DNA of 56,601 bases from Dictyobacter arantiisoli (lineage in GTDB: Bacteria > Chloroflexota > Ktedonobacteria > Ktedonobacterales > Ktedonobacteraceae), in assembly GCF_008326305.1 (NCBI RefSeq), contig NZ_BIXY01000043.1:1-56601 (forward strand). The letters are read 5' to 3'. Both the position numbers and the translations under genes were made by a program. Below, one piece after another: positions 35,463-44,321 of this stretch (its first letter is position 1; each line of letters opens with the position of its first letter). Under the pieces are notes generated by a model, which had not been told where the DNA came from, made no database searches, and was given only the letters and a program-made list of their open reading frames with translations.

Positions 35463-36185
35463 ATGGGGATTGATGAGAAAGAACGCGAACAGGCCATCTT
35501 AGATGTGACGGCTGAACTGCTGCTTCGGCATGGGTACAACAAAGTGACGATGAGCGATGTGGCGGATGCTGTCGGCTTAAACCGCAGACTGGTTTATCTC
35601 TTGTTTCCTTCAAAGGATGCATTGATAAAAGCCCTTCTGCTTCGGGAAGTGAACATCTATGCGGAAGTCTGGAATCGCTATCTCGATAGTGATCCATTGG
35701 GAGGCACGGTTGCCAGCGTCTATCGGGGTCTGCTCACTGCCCTCAAGCAGTTACCATTGATGACTGCGATGTATACGCGAGATGAGCAGACGTTTGGCAA
35801 ATATCTCTCCAGACCAGGCAATTTCTTCACCTCCTGGCCGCCTGATCCTGGTCCGACACGGGAGTATCTCCAGACCATGCAAGAGATCGGAGTCGTTCGT
35901 CAGGACATCAACACGAGAGCCATAGCTTTCATCCTGGATGCGCTGACTCCTTCCATCCTTGCTGCTCTCTCTTCTCACACGAAGGCACCTCTCGATGACT
36001 CCAACAGATCAAGCCAGCCATCTTTTGATGAGTTAGTGGAAACGGTGACCGAGCTTTGCGAGTGTTTGCTCACGCCGAAAGCGGGGGCGAACCTCGAAGC
36101 AGGGAAAGCGATAATGCGCCGGAAAATCGAAGAGGCGCAGGCACAGTTTACTGAAACAGATGATACGGAAGGGAAAAACCAATGA
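35463..36185 (+). CDS. TetR family transcriptional regulator
   Basis: 240 aa. The N-terminal HTH is at ~10-55: AILDVTAELLLRHGYNKVTM, SDVADAVGLNRRLVYLLFPS. The ligand-binding helical domain follows, and the C-terminal tail is acidic. The ATG lies behind AAAGTGAGAAATC (weak). Its stop overlaps the start of the methyltransferase gene by 4 bp (ATGA), so the two are translationally coupled. It probably controls this operon. The effector is unknown. The operon is GC-richer than its surroundings and follows a recombinase relic, which suggests transfer. Confidence 0.9.
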   Translation: MGIDEKEREQAILDVTAELLLRHGYNKVTMSDVADAVGLNRRLVYLLFPSKDALIKALLLREVNIYAEVWNRYLDSDPLGGTVASVYRGLLTALKQLPLMTAMYTRDEQTFGKYLSRPGNFFTSWPPDPGPTREYLQTMQEIGVVRQDINTRAIAFILDALTPSILAALSSHTKAPLDDSNRSSQPSFDELVETVTELCECLLTPKAGANLEAGKAIMRRKIEEAQAQFTETDDTEGKNQ

Positions 36186-37042
36186 CAACTGAGAAGATCC
36201 ACTTCACAAAAGAAAAAGAAACGATGCTCATGACCTTGAGCGGTCGAGCGATCCAGAGCCAATGGAAGAATCCCATCTTGCACGACCCGTGGGCAGAAGA
36301 AGCACTGCGGCATATTGATTACGACATCGGCAAGCACTACAAGGGAGTGGGCTCGTGGAGGATGTGGAGCAAGATTGGATGTACCATCATCGCCACGCGA
36401 GCCGCAACCTTTGATCTGCTCACGAACCGCTATCTGGCAGATCACCCGGATGCGACCGTGCTCCACGTGGGCTGCGGCATGGACAGCCGTGTTTTCCGAG
36501 TCGATCCGCAGGCTTCTGTCCAGTGGTTCGACGTGGATTACCCCGATGTGATCGACCTGCGCCGCCAACTGTTCCCCAAACGGGGTGGCTATCACCTGAT
36601 CGGTGCACCGCTGGAGGATTTGCGCTGGTTGGACGAGGTCCCACGGGACCGGCCCGGGCTACTTATCGCCGAGGGGGTGCTGCACTACCTGAGCGAAACG
36701 GAAGTGAAAGCGCTCCTCAATGCGGTGGTCGCTCACTTCCCCGGCGGCCAGATGATCTTCGATATCTGCAATCCGTGGATTGTGAAAAGAGCGGGCTCGA
36801 ACGTCGGGGGCACGGGTGCAACCTACAAATGGGGCCTTGATGATCCCCAGGACATCAAGCAGCTTGAGCCAAAACTTGAACTGATCAAGGAATTCAGACC
36901 AAGCGAACTGGTCGCGTTTTCCCGATTCCCGTTATGGTGGCGGGCCCTTTACCGCGCGCAGGAGGTCAACCCCACGCTGCGTAGGATGGAACGTACAATA
37001 GTTTACCGATATGAGAACGCAAGCTCGGAATCACGATCCTAA
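36182..37042 (+). CDS. SAM-dependent methyltransferase, LCM/TcmP-like
   Basis: 286 aa of the leucine carboxyl methyltransferase-like class I family, which includes polyketide O-methyltransferases such as TcmP. RAATFDLLTNRYL precedes VLHVGCGMDSRVFR (the SAM-binding motif GxGxD/G with the family's CGxDSR). Then come WFDVDYPDVIDLRRQL (acidic residue for the SAM ribose), LLIAEGVLHYL and GGQMIFDI. It probably O-methylates a small molecule. It overlaps the TetR gene by 4 bp. Base composition is clearly GC-richer than the neighbourhood. Confidence 0.88.
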   Translation: MTTEKIHFTKEKETMLMTLSGRAIQSQWKNPILHDPWAEEALRHIDYDIGKHYKGVGSWRMWSKIGCTIIATRAATFDLLTNRYLADHPDATVLHVGCGMDSRVFRVDPQASVQWFDVDYPDVIDLRRQLFPKRGGYHLIGAPLEDLRWLDEVPRDRPGLLIAEGVLHYLSETEVKALLNAVVAHFPGGQMIFDICNPWIVKRAGSNVGGTGATYKWGLDDPQDIKQLEPKLELIKEFRPSELVAFSRFPLWWRALYRAQEVNPTLRRMERTIVYRYENASSESRS

Positions 37043-37046
37043 GCCC

Positions 37047-37121
37047 GGGGAAATGATAAAACGTATGGCAGTGGAAAAATGCAATTTAGCATGCTTTGAG
37101 AAGAATGGGGAAATGATAAAA
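37047..37121. repeat. Direct repeat pair with 60-bp period
   Basis: GGGGAAATGATAAAA occurs at 37047-37061 and again at 37107-37121, exactly 60 bp apart, just after the methyltransferase stop. It could be a footprint of an insertion or deletion, or two protein-binding sites. Confidence 0.5.
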
Positions 37122-37216
37122 GGGAGTGAAGCGCTACAAGTAAGTATATCTAATCACCAGAATAATTGTCAAAATTCCAGCAGACTAATCCCCAAAGTTA
37201 CAGGCGAATGTTTACT

Positions 37217-38926
37217 TCAAATGATAGGATGAGTGACGCGTTTTTTAGTGATAATTCTAGTAAAGAAATGGGAAAGGACAAAGTGGTCCTGCGGGCTGAG
37301 ACGCAATAAAAAGAGAGCAAGGCCATAAACAATCACGAAGAGAAGCATAGCAAGTATAGTTGTCGGCAGCTGCAAGCTTCGGCTTTCGGTTTGTATAAGA
37401 TTTGACGCCAGAACGCCGGAGAGAGCAGCAAACACTCCAGATAAAAGCGGCTTATAGAGATTGTGATGGAAGGGTTGCATTTTAAGCCGATAGTAAACCC
37501 AGAAAAAACTTAAACCATAGGTGATGAGCGACGAGAAAACAAGGGCCAATGCCGCCCCTGACGCACCATAGTGCTGAATGAGTACAAAAGAGAGTACGAC
37601 GTTCGATAGAATCGAGACACAACTGCTCGCAACAATGAAACGCGGAGATCCTAACATAGCAAAGATATAGGAGGCAGGACCAAGGATAGCGTAGACTAAA
37701 AAGCCACTCCCCATAATGATGAGTACCCTTTCATAGTGCTGGTAGGCAGGGCCAAAGACGACGAGAATTGCTTGTCGAAAGACGAACAGCCAGAGAAAGA
37801 TAGGAAAACTTAAGGTGAAAGACCAGTGTGTAATAGCGCGATACATATGCACAAGTTTTTGAGAGGAACCGGCACAATAATATTCTACAATCAAAGGTGT
37901 ATAGCGTACGGCAAGGGCTGCCATCGGCATCGTCACAAATATGGCAGCCCGTTCCGCTACTAAGTAACCAGCAACCTCAGCAGGCAGTGCTACTATGCCA
38001 AGAAGTAACGTGTTAATCGTGTCCGCCAGCGCATAGACCAGCCCACTAAAAAACATGGGCAACGTTAAACCCATCCATAAGCGAGGATTATAGCGCGCTT
38101 GTATACGCACAGTGCGCTGCCGCATAATGCGTAGCAATATCACCTGACCCAACACAATAGAACAGATATATCCAATAATAGTGGCGATACTTAATCCTTC
38201 GACCTGCCAACCAATCATAAAACAATAGATCAGGATGATCAGCGTTAGTAATGGCTGTGCCAGACGTTCAACATACATCTTCCAAAGCGCTTGCTTAAAC
38301 GCCTGCAAACCAGCAATCAGAACCATTTGTAAGGCAATTAAAGGGATTAACAGGGTTGTTTCACGGAGGAGTGCGGTGTAAGCAGCATCATGATATAACC
38401 AGAGTGAAATTTGAGATGAGAAGAAGTAGAATAAACCTGCCATGCTAATACCCGAAATAATGGTAAAGCAAAGGATGAAACGCGTCAAGCCAGATATCAG
38501 ATCAAGCCGTCCTTGCATACGATAGTGAGGTAGCAAACGAATGAAGACAATATCGAAGCCAAGCTTTGCGATAAAACCGAGAATATACATCAAACTATAG
38601 ACTTCTCCAAACATACCATAGACTGCGGGTGTAACCATATGGGCCATCAAGACATTTGTTACGTAACGGATAAAGGTAGAACCAAGATAACCCATACTGG
38701 CAATCGCGCCTCCACCTGCTATCACGACCATATCCATGTAGAGAATACTCTGTGTGCCTGACAGGATAGGATCAACAGGAGCAAGCAGAGAAGTGGCAGG
38801 GATAGTCTCGTCAGGAGCATTTTCACTTTCTGAAATATCAATACTCACGCTATAAGTGGTTCGCTGAACAGGAGCCGGTAAGCGATGGCGCCACAAAAAT
38901 CGCATTCGATCACGAGAAAGCGACAT
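37217..38926 (-). CDS. Polysaccharide flippase (Wzx/MATE-MVF superfamily)
   Basis: 569 aa. A cytoplasmic N-terminus of ~60 residues is followed by about fourteen hydrophobic helices. The first (MVVIAGGGAIASMGYLGSTF) and second (VYGMFGEVYSLMYILGFIAK) match the opening of oligosaccharide flippases of the polysaccharide_synt family. It would move lipid-linked glycans across the membrane. The ATG follows AGGAATATATCT. No glycosyltransferase cluster is adjacent, although GT-C enzymes occur elsewhere in the window. Lipid II flippase activity (MurJ-like) is less likely. Confidence 0.85.
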   Translation of the reverse strand: MSLSRDRMRFLWRHRLPAPVQRTTYSVSIDISESENAPDETIPATSLLAPVDPILSGTQSILYMDMVVIAGGGAIASMGYLGSTFIRYVTNVLMAHMVTPAVYGMFGEVYSLMYILGFIAKLGFDIVFIRLLPHYRMQGRLDLISGLTRFILCFTIISGISMAGLFYFFSSQISLWLYHDAAYTALLRETTLLIPLIALQMVLIAGLQAFKQALWKMYVERLAQPLLTLIILIYCFMIGWQVEGLSIATIIGYICSIVLGQVILLRIMRQRTVRIQARYNPRLWMGLTLPMFFSGLVYALADTINTLLLGIVALPAEVAGYLVAERAAIFVTMPMAALAVRYTPLIVEYYCAGSSQKLVHMYRAITHWSFTLSFPIFLWLFVFRQAILVVFGPAYQHYERVLIIMGSGFLVYAILGPASYIFAMLGSPRFIVASSCVSILSNVVLSFVLIQHYGASGAALALVFSSLITYGLSFFWVYYRLKMQPFHHNLYKPLLSGVFAALSGVLASNLIQTESRSLQLPTTILAMLLFVIVYGLALFLLRLSPQDHFVLSHFFTRIITKKRVTHPII

Positions 38927-39217
38927 AGATATATTCCTCCCAACAACTCGACCACATCCACCAGTCGCTCTACTGGAGTGAACTCCATAGTAACCAAAAC
39001 AATAGAAACTGCAAAATACAGTATAGTTTCATTTTACCAACTCGGCAAAAAATCGATCAGCAACTACTCATAGCGTTTCTTCTAGCTCAACATGCAATCG
39101 AGCTTCCAATTTTAATAGAGAAAACACTTCTGATAAAGAAGATCAATCATCTATTGCGTAACCTTTCAATCTACTATAAGAGAACGACATTTCTCTATTT
39201 AGAGCATGCGCATAGCC
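38927..39217. other. Intergenic stretch between flippase and WD40 protein genes
   Basis: No gene or repeat is recognised in this 291-bp AT-rich spacer. The promoter of the leftward flippase gene should lie here but no clear boxes are seen. Confidence 0.25.
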
Positions 39218-41146
39218 TTAAGATAAACGCAAGATATAGACCAGCCGATCAGAAAGTGCGACAGCTAGCTTCTTCTGCTCAGTAAGATAGGCTGCCGCCA
39301 CAGGTATACCTGGCAGTGCGATGGTTTGGCTCTGTATCTGCCCTTGCGGAGAACGCGTTGCCCAGCAGTGGAGCAATCCATCGAGTGAGATAGCCGCGCA
39401 CCAGCTCCCATCAGCGGCCCAAAATAATCCCTTCACTTCACCTTGAGGACCAGTACATTCCGCCAATAGTTCGCCAGTTCGACTATTCCATAGGCAGATA
39501 CGAAGATCTTGCGGGCCTGCATAGGAAGCAAGCAGAGATCCATCAGGACTCCAGGCAAGCGCGCGAATCTCGTCAGTATGGGCACGACATGTTGCCTGGC
39601 GCGCCCCATTTGATGCACGCCAGATGTGAATAAGATGATCTTCTCCACCAGAAGCCACAAGTCGATTATCAGGCAACCATTCAACGGCGGTAATCCCGCC
39701 TGGGGCATGAGCACGCCAGCCACCGATATTCTTTCCTGTCGATGCATCCCAGAAACGCAGGTAGCCATCGTCCCCACCGGTCAATAAACGCGCGGCATCA
39801 GCTGACCAACTCAAGGCTGAACAACGGCCCTCATGGGCATGCCAGCCACTACGTGGAGTCGTTAATGACGACATATCATAAGGATTATTCCAGAGCCGAA
39901 CCATACCTGTCGTCGTCGTCGTTGCCACTGTCATATTATCTGATGACCAATGTACAGACAACATGTGCCCTTCCTTTTCGAGTACGGTCTTGATTGGCAC
40001 CCCCCCACGCTGGTTGATGCGCCAGAAGTGCAAACTCTGCTTTACTAGAGAGACCATATTATTTCCACTGGCCGCCCAACACAATCCTTCAACAGGCGCG
40101 CTGTGACCAGCCAGTCGGCATAAGGACTCCACTTGCTGCGGCATAGCAAATTCTACGCGTGGCAGGGGCAGTGATGGCATTTTTGGCATGAGCCGCTGAT
40201 CCAGATTGAGATTCTGGCTATTCACGCCTAAAGAAGTCTCCTCTAAGCTTGCGGAGGAAATAGATAGATTTAGAGCACTTTGCAGGGCAACAAAAAAGGA
40301 CTCAAGTGTATAAAAACGATGCTCGGGCAACGGGGCCAGCGCCAATTCTAATACTTGATCGAGTTGGTGCGGCAGGTCAGGACGGGTAAAGCTAAGTGGC
40401 ACATATGGCTCCTGACCAGCCATACTCCCAGGAAAAGGATGCTTTCCACTCAACAAACGATATATTAAGAGGGCCAGCTCATATTGATCAGTGGCCGGTT
40501 CTTTGCGGGCCAATAATTGCTCGGGAGCTAGCACCGCCGTAACGGCACGCTGCTTATCCATAAAAATAGGTGAAGCATAGAAGAAATCAGCCACCTGGAT
40601 GGTTTTAGGTGTAGTAATCAAACAATTTTCGGGTTTAAGACGTCCATGCACGATATTATGAGCATGTGCATAATTAAGCGCATCCACAATCTGTCGTACA
40701 AAGGAAAGAAGTATCGGAAGCGCCAGATGGCTTTCCGATCCTACAAAACGAGCAAGTGAACCACGCTCCTCAAAAGGTGAGAGCAGAAACAATTGCTTTC
40801 CATATCCTGTCCAGCCCACCTTTATCAACGGGTGAATGGCTGGATGCTGCATCGAAAAAATGTTTTTCAGCTGCACAAGCGCCTGTGGATTTGCTTGCTT
40901 GATAACTCTGACCAACATTCCCGAGCGACCAGAAAACAAATCATTACGGTTGGTCGCCAGATATAAATCAAAGAGCTCTCCTTGCCGCAACAGGACAGAC
41001 ACTTGCCAGCTATCAATCAAAGCACCGGCAACTAAAAATCCACATGCAGGTACAGCACAAACAAGGTTTCCACGGGCTGTATCAGCGACTGGATGATGGG
41101 TCTGGGGATTTAGACAGACATTGGTTACAAGTTGAAGTTCAGCCAA
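39218..41146 (-). CDS. Predicted pseudokinase fused to WD40 repeats
   Basis: 642 aa. A short N-terminal Cys-containing segment (C11, C30, C35) precedes a protein-kinase fold at ~45-300. The ATP-binding Lys83 (MLVRVIKQ) is present, but the catalytic HRD is HGR (VHGRLKPEN, residues 167-169) and DFG is DFF (187-189). The proton-acceptor Asp is therefore missing. Motifs after it (LAPEQLL, DQYELALLIYRLLSGKHPF) are intact. About six to seven WD40 repeats fill ~350-640 (HEGRCSALSWSADAARLLTG, HTDEIRALAWSPDGSLLAS). The TTG start follows AAGGAGTGTATCA. It is likely a scaffold that binds partners rather than phosphorylating them. Confidence 0.85.
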   Translation of the reverse strand: MAELQLVTNVCLNPQTHHPVADTARGNLVCAVPACGFLVAGALIDSWQVSVLLRQGELFDLYLATNRNDLFSGRSGMLVRVIKQANPQALVQLKNIFSMQHPAIHPLIKVGWTGYGKQLFLLSPFEERGSLARFVGSESHLALPILLSFVRQIVDALNYAHAHNIVHGRLKPENCLITTPKTIQVADFFYASPIFMDKQRAVTAVLAPEQLLARKEPATDQYELALLIYRLLSGKHPFPGSMAGQEPYVPLSFTRPDLPHQLDQVLELALAPLPEHRFYTLESFFVALQSALNLSISSASLEETSLGVNSQNLNLDQRLMPKMPSLPLPRVEFAMPQQVESLCRLAGHSAPVEGLCWAASGNNMVSLVKQSLHFWRINQRGGVPIKTVLEKEGHMLSVHWSSDNMTVATTTTTGMVRLWNNPYDMSSLTTPRSGWHAHEGRCSALSWSADAARLLTGGDDGYLRFWDASTGKNIGGWRAHAPGGITAVEWLPDNRLVASGGEDHLIHIWRASNGARQATCRAHTDEIRALAWSPDGSLLASYAGPQDLRICLWNSRTGELLAECTGPQGEVKGLFWAADGSWCAAISLDGLLHCWATRSPQGQIQSQTIALPGIPVAAAYLTEQKKLAVALSDRLVYILRLS

Positions 41147-41476
41147 TGATACACTCCTTGATAAATAGATATGTAAAAAACGATAAACACTTTTCTGAAG
41201 ACCCTGTGAATGGTATAGGTTTTCAGATCAAGTCTAATAGAACACGATAGCAAACTGCACTTGTACCTGTTATACAGACGCAGCTCAGTTATTGCTTTTA
41301 AAGCGGTTGACATTGCAGTTTATTTCTCACACATACATAATAGAGCATGGATAGATAGATAAAAATATCGCGACCCAAAAAGCGAAAACAAAGAGTTACC
41401 TCCCCAAAAGAGACATCCACATGTTATGGGAGCGTTTTGGTAGGCATCCACCGATGCTCAGAACCTGGAGGAAATA
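41147..41476. other. Intergenic stretch between divergent genes
   Basis: No gene is supported. A TTGACA at 41307-41312 may be a -35 box for the rightward lipoprotein gene, but the matching -10 region (CACATA) is poor. Confidence 0.25.
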
Positions 41477-42424
41477 ATGTCTGCACAATCAATGCACATC
41501 CAAAGAGCGATACATATGTTTACAGTTATATCCTTATGTCTGCTCATCCTTACAGCAGGATGCCACCTATTCGATAGTACGGCTGAGGCAGCCATCCCAA
41601 CAGCTACTCCAACTGCGAGAAACGCACAACAGGCTTCACCAACAGCAAAAGCAAAAAACACGCCAACAGCAAAGCATACCAGTACAGCGCCAACGCAAGC
41701 CAGCGCTAATCTGAATCATCAACCCACCGGGACAATTCATCTGGCATATGATGCCAGTGCCAAAACATTAAATGTACAGGGGACCGTCAACGGACTGGCG
41801 CCCAACAGTACCCATACATTACAGATCGCGTCAGACACATGTGCTAATCCTAAACCAACCACGGGCCAATATACCTTACCTGCCATCAAAGCTGATACAA
41901 ATGGGCACGCCACTTTCAATACCACTTTCAAAAATGTCACTGGAGGCATTCAAGCGTCTGGCCTGGCGATCAATGTACTGAGTAATCATAAAACAGGCAA
42001 CCGAACCGAACAAGTGAGTATCGCCTGTAAAAATATTAATAATACGCATAGGAGCACCAATCTACAATTTTCGTTAGGACCGACTGCGGCCCCCAATGAG
42101 AAAGCCACAGGCAAGGTTCAACTAGGCGTCAAAAATAACTCGACAACCGTTCAAATAAGTGCCAGAGAACTGCTTCCTAATAGTAGCCATGCCGCAACGA
42201 TACGCATGGGAACCTGCCAACAACCCGGTAAGGTGATCTATGATTTAAAGAATATCAAAGCCGATAGCAATGGAAATATCCATCAATCCACCACCTTTAA
42301 GAATGCTTCCAACCTCCCCTCAAGCAATATGGCGGTCTTCATTCTAGCAAATCCAACAAACACAACCACCAAACAGGATAGTAACGATCTCATCATGTGT
42401 GGCAATCTTCGTATGACACAATAA
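41477..42424 (+). CDS. Lipoprotein with two related beta domains
   Basis: 315 aa. The signal peptide ends in a lipobox (LTAGC, Cys at ~residue 29), so it is predicted to be lipid-anchored outside the membrane. A Thr/Pro/Ala-rich linker follows, then two homologous ~110-residue units that share GTIHL/GKVQL, NGLAPNSTHT/RELLPNSSHA, the YTLPAIKADTNGHATFNTTF / YDLKNIKADSNGNIHQSTTF block and a Cys pair each. This resembles an Ig-like/CHRD-like repeat. No enzymatic motif is present. The ATG follows GGAGGAAATA, an excellent ribosome site. Function unknown; adhesive or wall-binding is a guess. Confidence 0.75.
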   Translation: MSAQSMHIQRAIHMFTVISLCLLILTAGCHLFDSTAEAAIPTATPTARNAQQASPTAKAKNTPTAKHTSTAPTQASANLNHQPTGTIHLAYDASAKTLNVQGTVNGLAPNSTHTLQIASDTCANPKPTTGQYTLPAIKADTNGHATFNTTFKNVTGGIQASGLAINVLSNHKTGNRTEQVSIACKNINNTHRSTNLQFSLGPTAAPNEKATGKVQLGVKNNSTTVQISARELLPNSSHAATIRMGTCQQPGKVIYDLKNIKADSNGNIHQSTTFKNASNLPSSNMAVFILANPTNTTTKQDSNDLIMCGNLRMTQ

Positions 42425-42537
42425 AGCAACAACAGAGCGCTATAGCGTAAAGGATACTTGCCTGTGTACTGTGTACAGCGGTGTCAGAATTGCTACACTA
42501 ATGACATGTCACATGCATATACAAGAATATTTATATA

Positions 42538-43194
42538 CTATTGCACTTCAGAAAGATTGGATAAGGTAGGATTACGTTTCTTAAAATTCCATGTTGGAAG
42601 CACAAACATAATTGCATATAGAATATTAAGAATAATTGTAAGAGGAACACTCACAAAAGCCACCCCCAAGGCTACAAGATAAAAAACAGGCCCAAGCTGA
42701 TACTGTGCTGTAATTCGTTGAATACCCACATGATCCATATGTCCTCCCAGCAACTTATTCTCATGTGAAGCATACAGCCATAACATGGTAAAAAAACAAG
42801 CCATACATAAAAATGTACCAGTATACAGAGCGGCCGCAACATTATTACTCTGTGGATTAGTAAGAAATTCAGCTAATAAAGCAGTAGGGACAGGAATAAA
42901 AACAATTACAAGTAAAAGGGCAAGATTCAAAACTAATAAACCAGTATCAACTTTTTTGATATGGGTAAACAAACGGTGATGATTAATCCACATTACACCA
43001 ATGGTAGCAAAGCTGATGACAAATGCTAACAGAGTCGGCCATTGAATAGCTACAGCATCCCATAAGGTTTGCCCTTTTGATGGGGTGAAATGGATATCAA
43101 GTACCAGGAGGGTACTTGCAATTGCAAACACACCATCACTAAATGCCTCCACTCTTCCCGTCTCTTTTGTAATCTCGTCTATACTGTTTTCCAT
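42538..43194 (-). CDS. TMEM175-family (DUF1211) potassium channel-like protein
   Basis: ~218 aa with six hydrophobic helices. RVEAFSDGVFAIASTLLVLDI is the signature first helix with the FSDG motif that lines the pore in bacterial TMEM175. WINHHRLFTHIKKVD is the second family block. Bacterial members are tetrameric K+ leak channels in the plasma membrane with one such repeat per chain. ATG 43194 follows TAGGAGTAATGTAT at good spacing, so it is preferred to the ATG at 43200. Single gene. Confidence 0.9.
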   Translation of the reverse strand: MENSIDEITKETGRVEAFSDGVFAIASTLLVLDIHFTPSKGQTLWDAVAIQWPTLLAFVISFATIGVMWINHHRLFTHIKKVDTGLLVLNLALLLVIVFIPVPTALLAEFLTNPQSNNVAAALYTGTFLCMACFFTMLWLYASHENKLLGGHMDHVGIQRITAQYQLGPVFYLVALGVAFVSVPLTIILNILYAIMFVLPTWNFKKRNPTLSNLSEVQ

Positions 43195-43200
43195 ATACAT

Positions 43201-43751
43201 TACTCCTACCTGGAATATTCCTATTACTCTGACTGCCTTGATATGAAAAGCAGGGGTGCAGGAGATGCAATCCCCTGACTAGTTTTTGAGCTGTGCCCTG
43301 GCCTCTCCCGCCACCCGCCCGCTTAGCGCGCCAACCTTTCAAATGAAGCCAGTCAGAACACTATGCTATTCATTCCTGATAAATTTGTATCACGAGTAAT
43401 AAAGTTTTATTGGCAAGAAGAGAAACTATACCAGAGGTTGCCCACCTCATTTTCCATATTATAACATCTAAAACATCTTTGTCCCATAACGGACGTATGC
43501 TATTTTTCATTCGTCATTTCTTACTCAAGATGGGAGCAGTGAAAGACATATACACACTTATTAATACAGAATTAATAGACGTAATAGGAAAGAATATGAT
43601 ACATTTTGCTATGCAGACACAATTATCTTTCTGGCACTGAGTGGGTGATGCAATATGTATGGTAGTGTTTTATAACACAAGAAATGGATCCTCCTCAAGA
43701 AGATGGAAAGGAGATAATTGCTATGCCTGACTAACGTGTAAAAGGTGCTGT
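43201..43751. other. Intergenic stretch with GC-rich fragment
   Basis: 43249-43330 contains GCAGGGGTGCAGGAGATGCA, a CAATCCCCTG segment and CCCGCCACCCGCCCGC, similar in style to the GC-rich intergenic pieces at 32.2 kb. A 76-codon frame at 43410-43640 lacks a ribosome site and is not called. No other feature is seen. Confidence 0.3.
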
Positions 43752-44300
43752 GTGGATAAAGAAAATATTGATGCTAGTCTTGGGCTGGAGTTTAGCCTTA
43801 CATTATTCGAACAATATCGAAAAAACGGCCTGCTATATGCTGAAGTACATCACATGCCAGGCATTCGTGGACGGTGCAGAGCGTTCTTATATCTGGTTGA
43901 GGGGAAGGTGATACAGTGCTATATAGAAGACAAACAGGGGATACGACATAGAACAAACAAAGGTATTCTCACACGGGTGGATAATGAGCGAGGTCCTTTT
44001 GAATGGACGCTGGTGCAAAATCCTTCACCACCTTCACTACCTTCACCACATCCAGAGACAGCTATACCTCTGTACTCGGCGCAAAACACACCTATACCAA
44101 AGGTTGTTTCACCTTTAAATCTCGAATGGTTGGAAGGATGGTCTTATCAGCAAAAGTTATTATTATCCGTTGTGTACGATTTAATCGATGGTGTAACAAA
44201 CATTGAGGGAATTAAGTCTAAAGCGCCTCTTCCGGCTGAAGTTACTGAAGAGGCACTGCGCGTCCTGCTCACAATGAAGTTCATTATCATACTTGTGTAA
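43752..44300 (+). CDS. Hypothetical protein (182 aa), first gene of a two-gene operon
   Basis: I do not recognise the family. GTG start 43752 follows AAAAGGTGCT. The N-terminal ~85 residues look like a small beta-rich domain (YAEVHHMPGIRGRCRAFLYL, VEGKVIQCYIEDKQG), then a Pro/Ser-rich linker (QNPSPPSLPSPHPETA), then a helical C-terminal domain of ~60 residues (LLLSVVYDLIDGVTNIEGIK, LPAEVTEEALRVLLTMKFI) that looks like a winged-helix or DnaD-like fold. It is cytoplasmic and lies 21 bp before the membrane protein gene, so the two are likely co-expressed. Confidence 0.65.
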   Translation: MDKENIDASLGLEFSLTLFEQYRKNGLLYAEVHHMPGIRGRCRAFLYLVEGKVIQCYIEDKQGIRHRTNKGILTRVDNERGPFEWTLVQNPSPPSLPSPHPETAIPLYSAQNTPIPKVVSPLNLEWLEGWSYQQKLLLSVVYDLIDGVTNIEGIKSKAPLPAEVTEEALRVLLTMKFIIILV

Positions 44301-44321
44301 AAGTAGAAGGGAAGCTCAGTT

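Noticed and set aside
43410-43640. 76-aa frame starting at TTG
   Set aside because: No ribosome site, no homology, AT-rich random composition.
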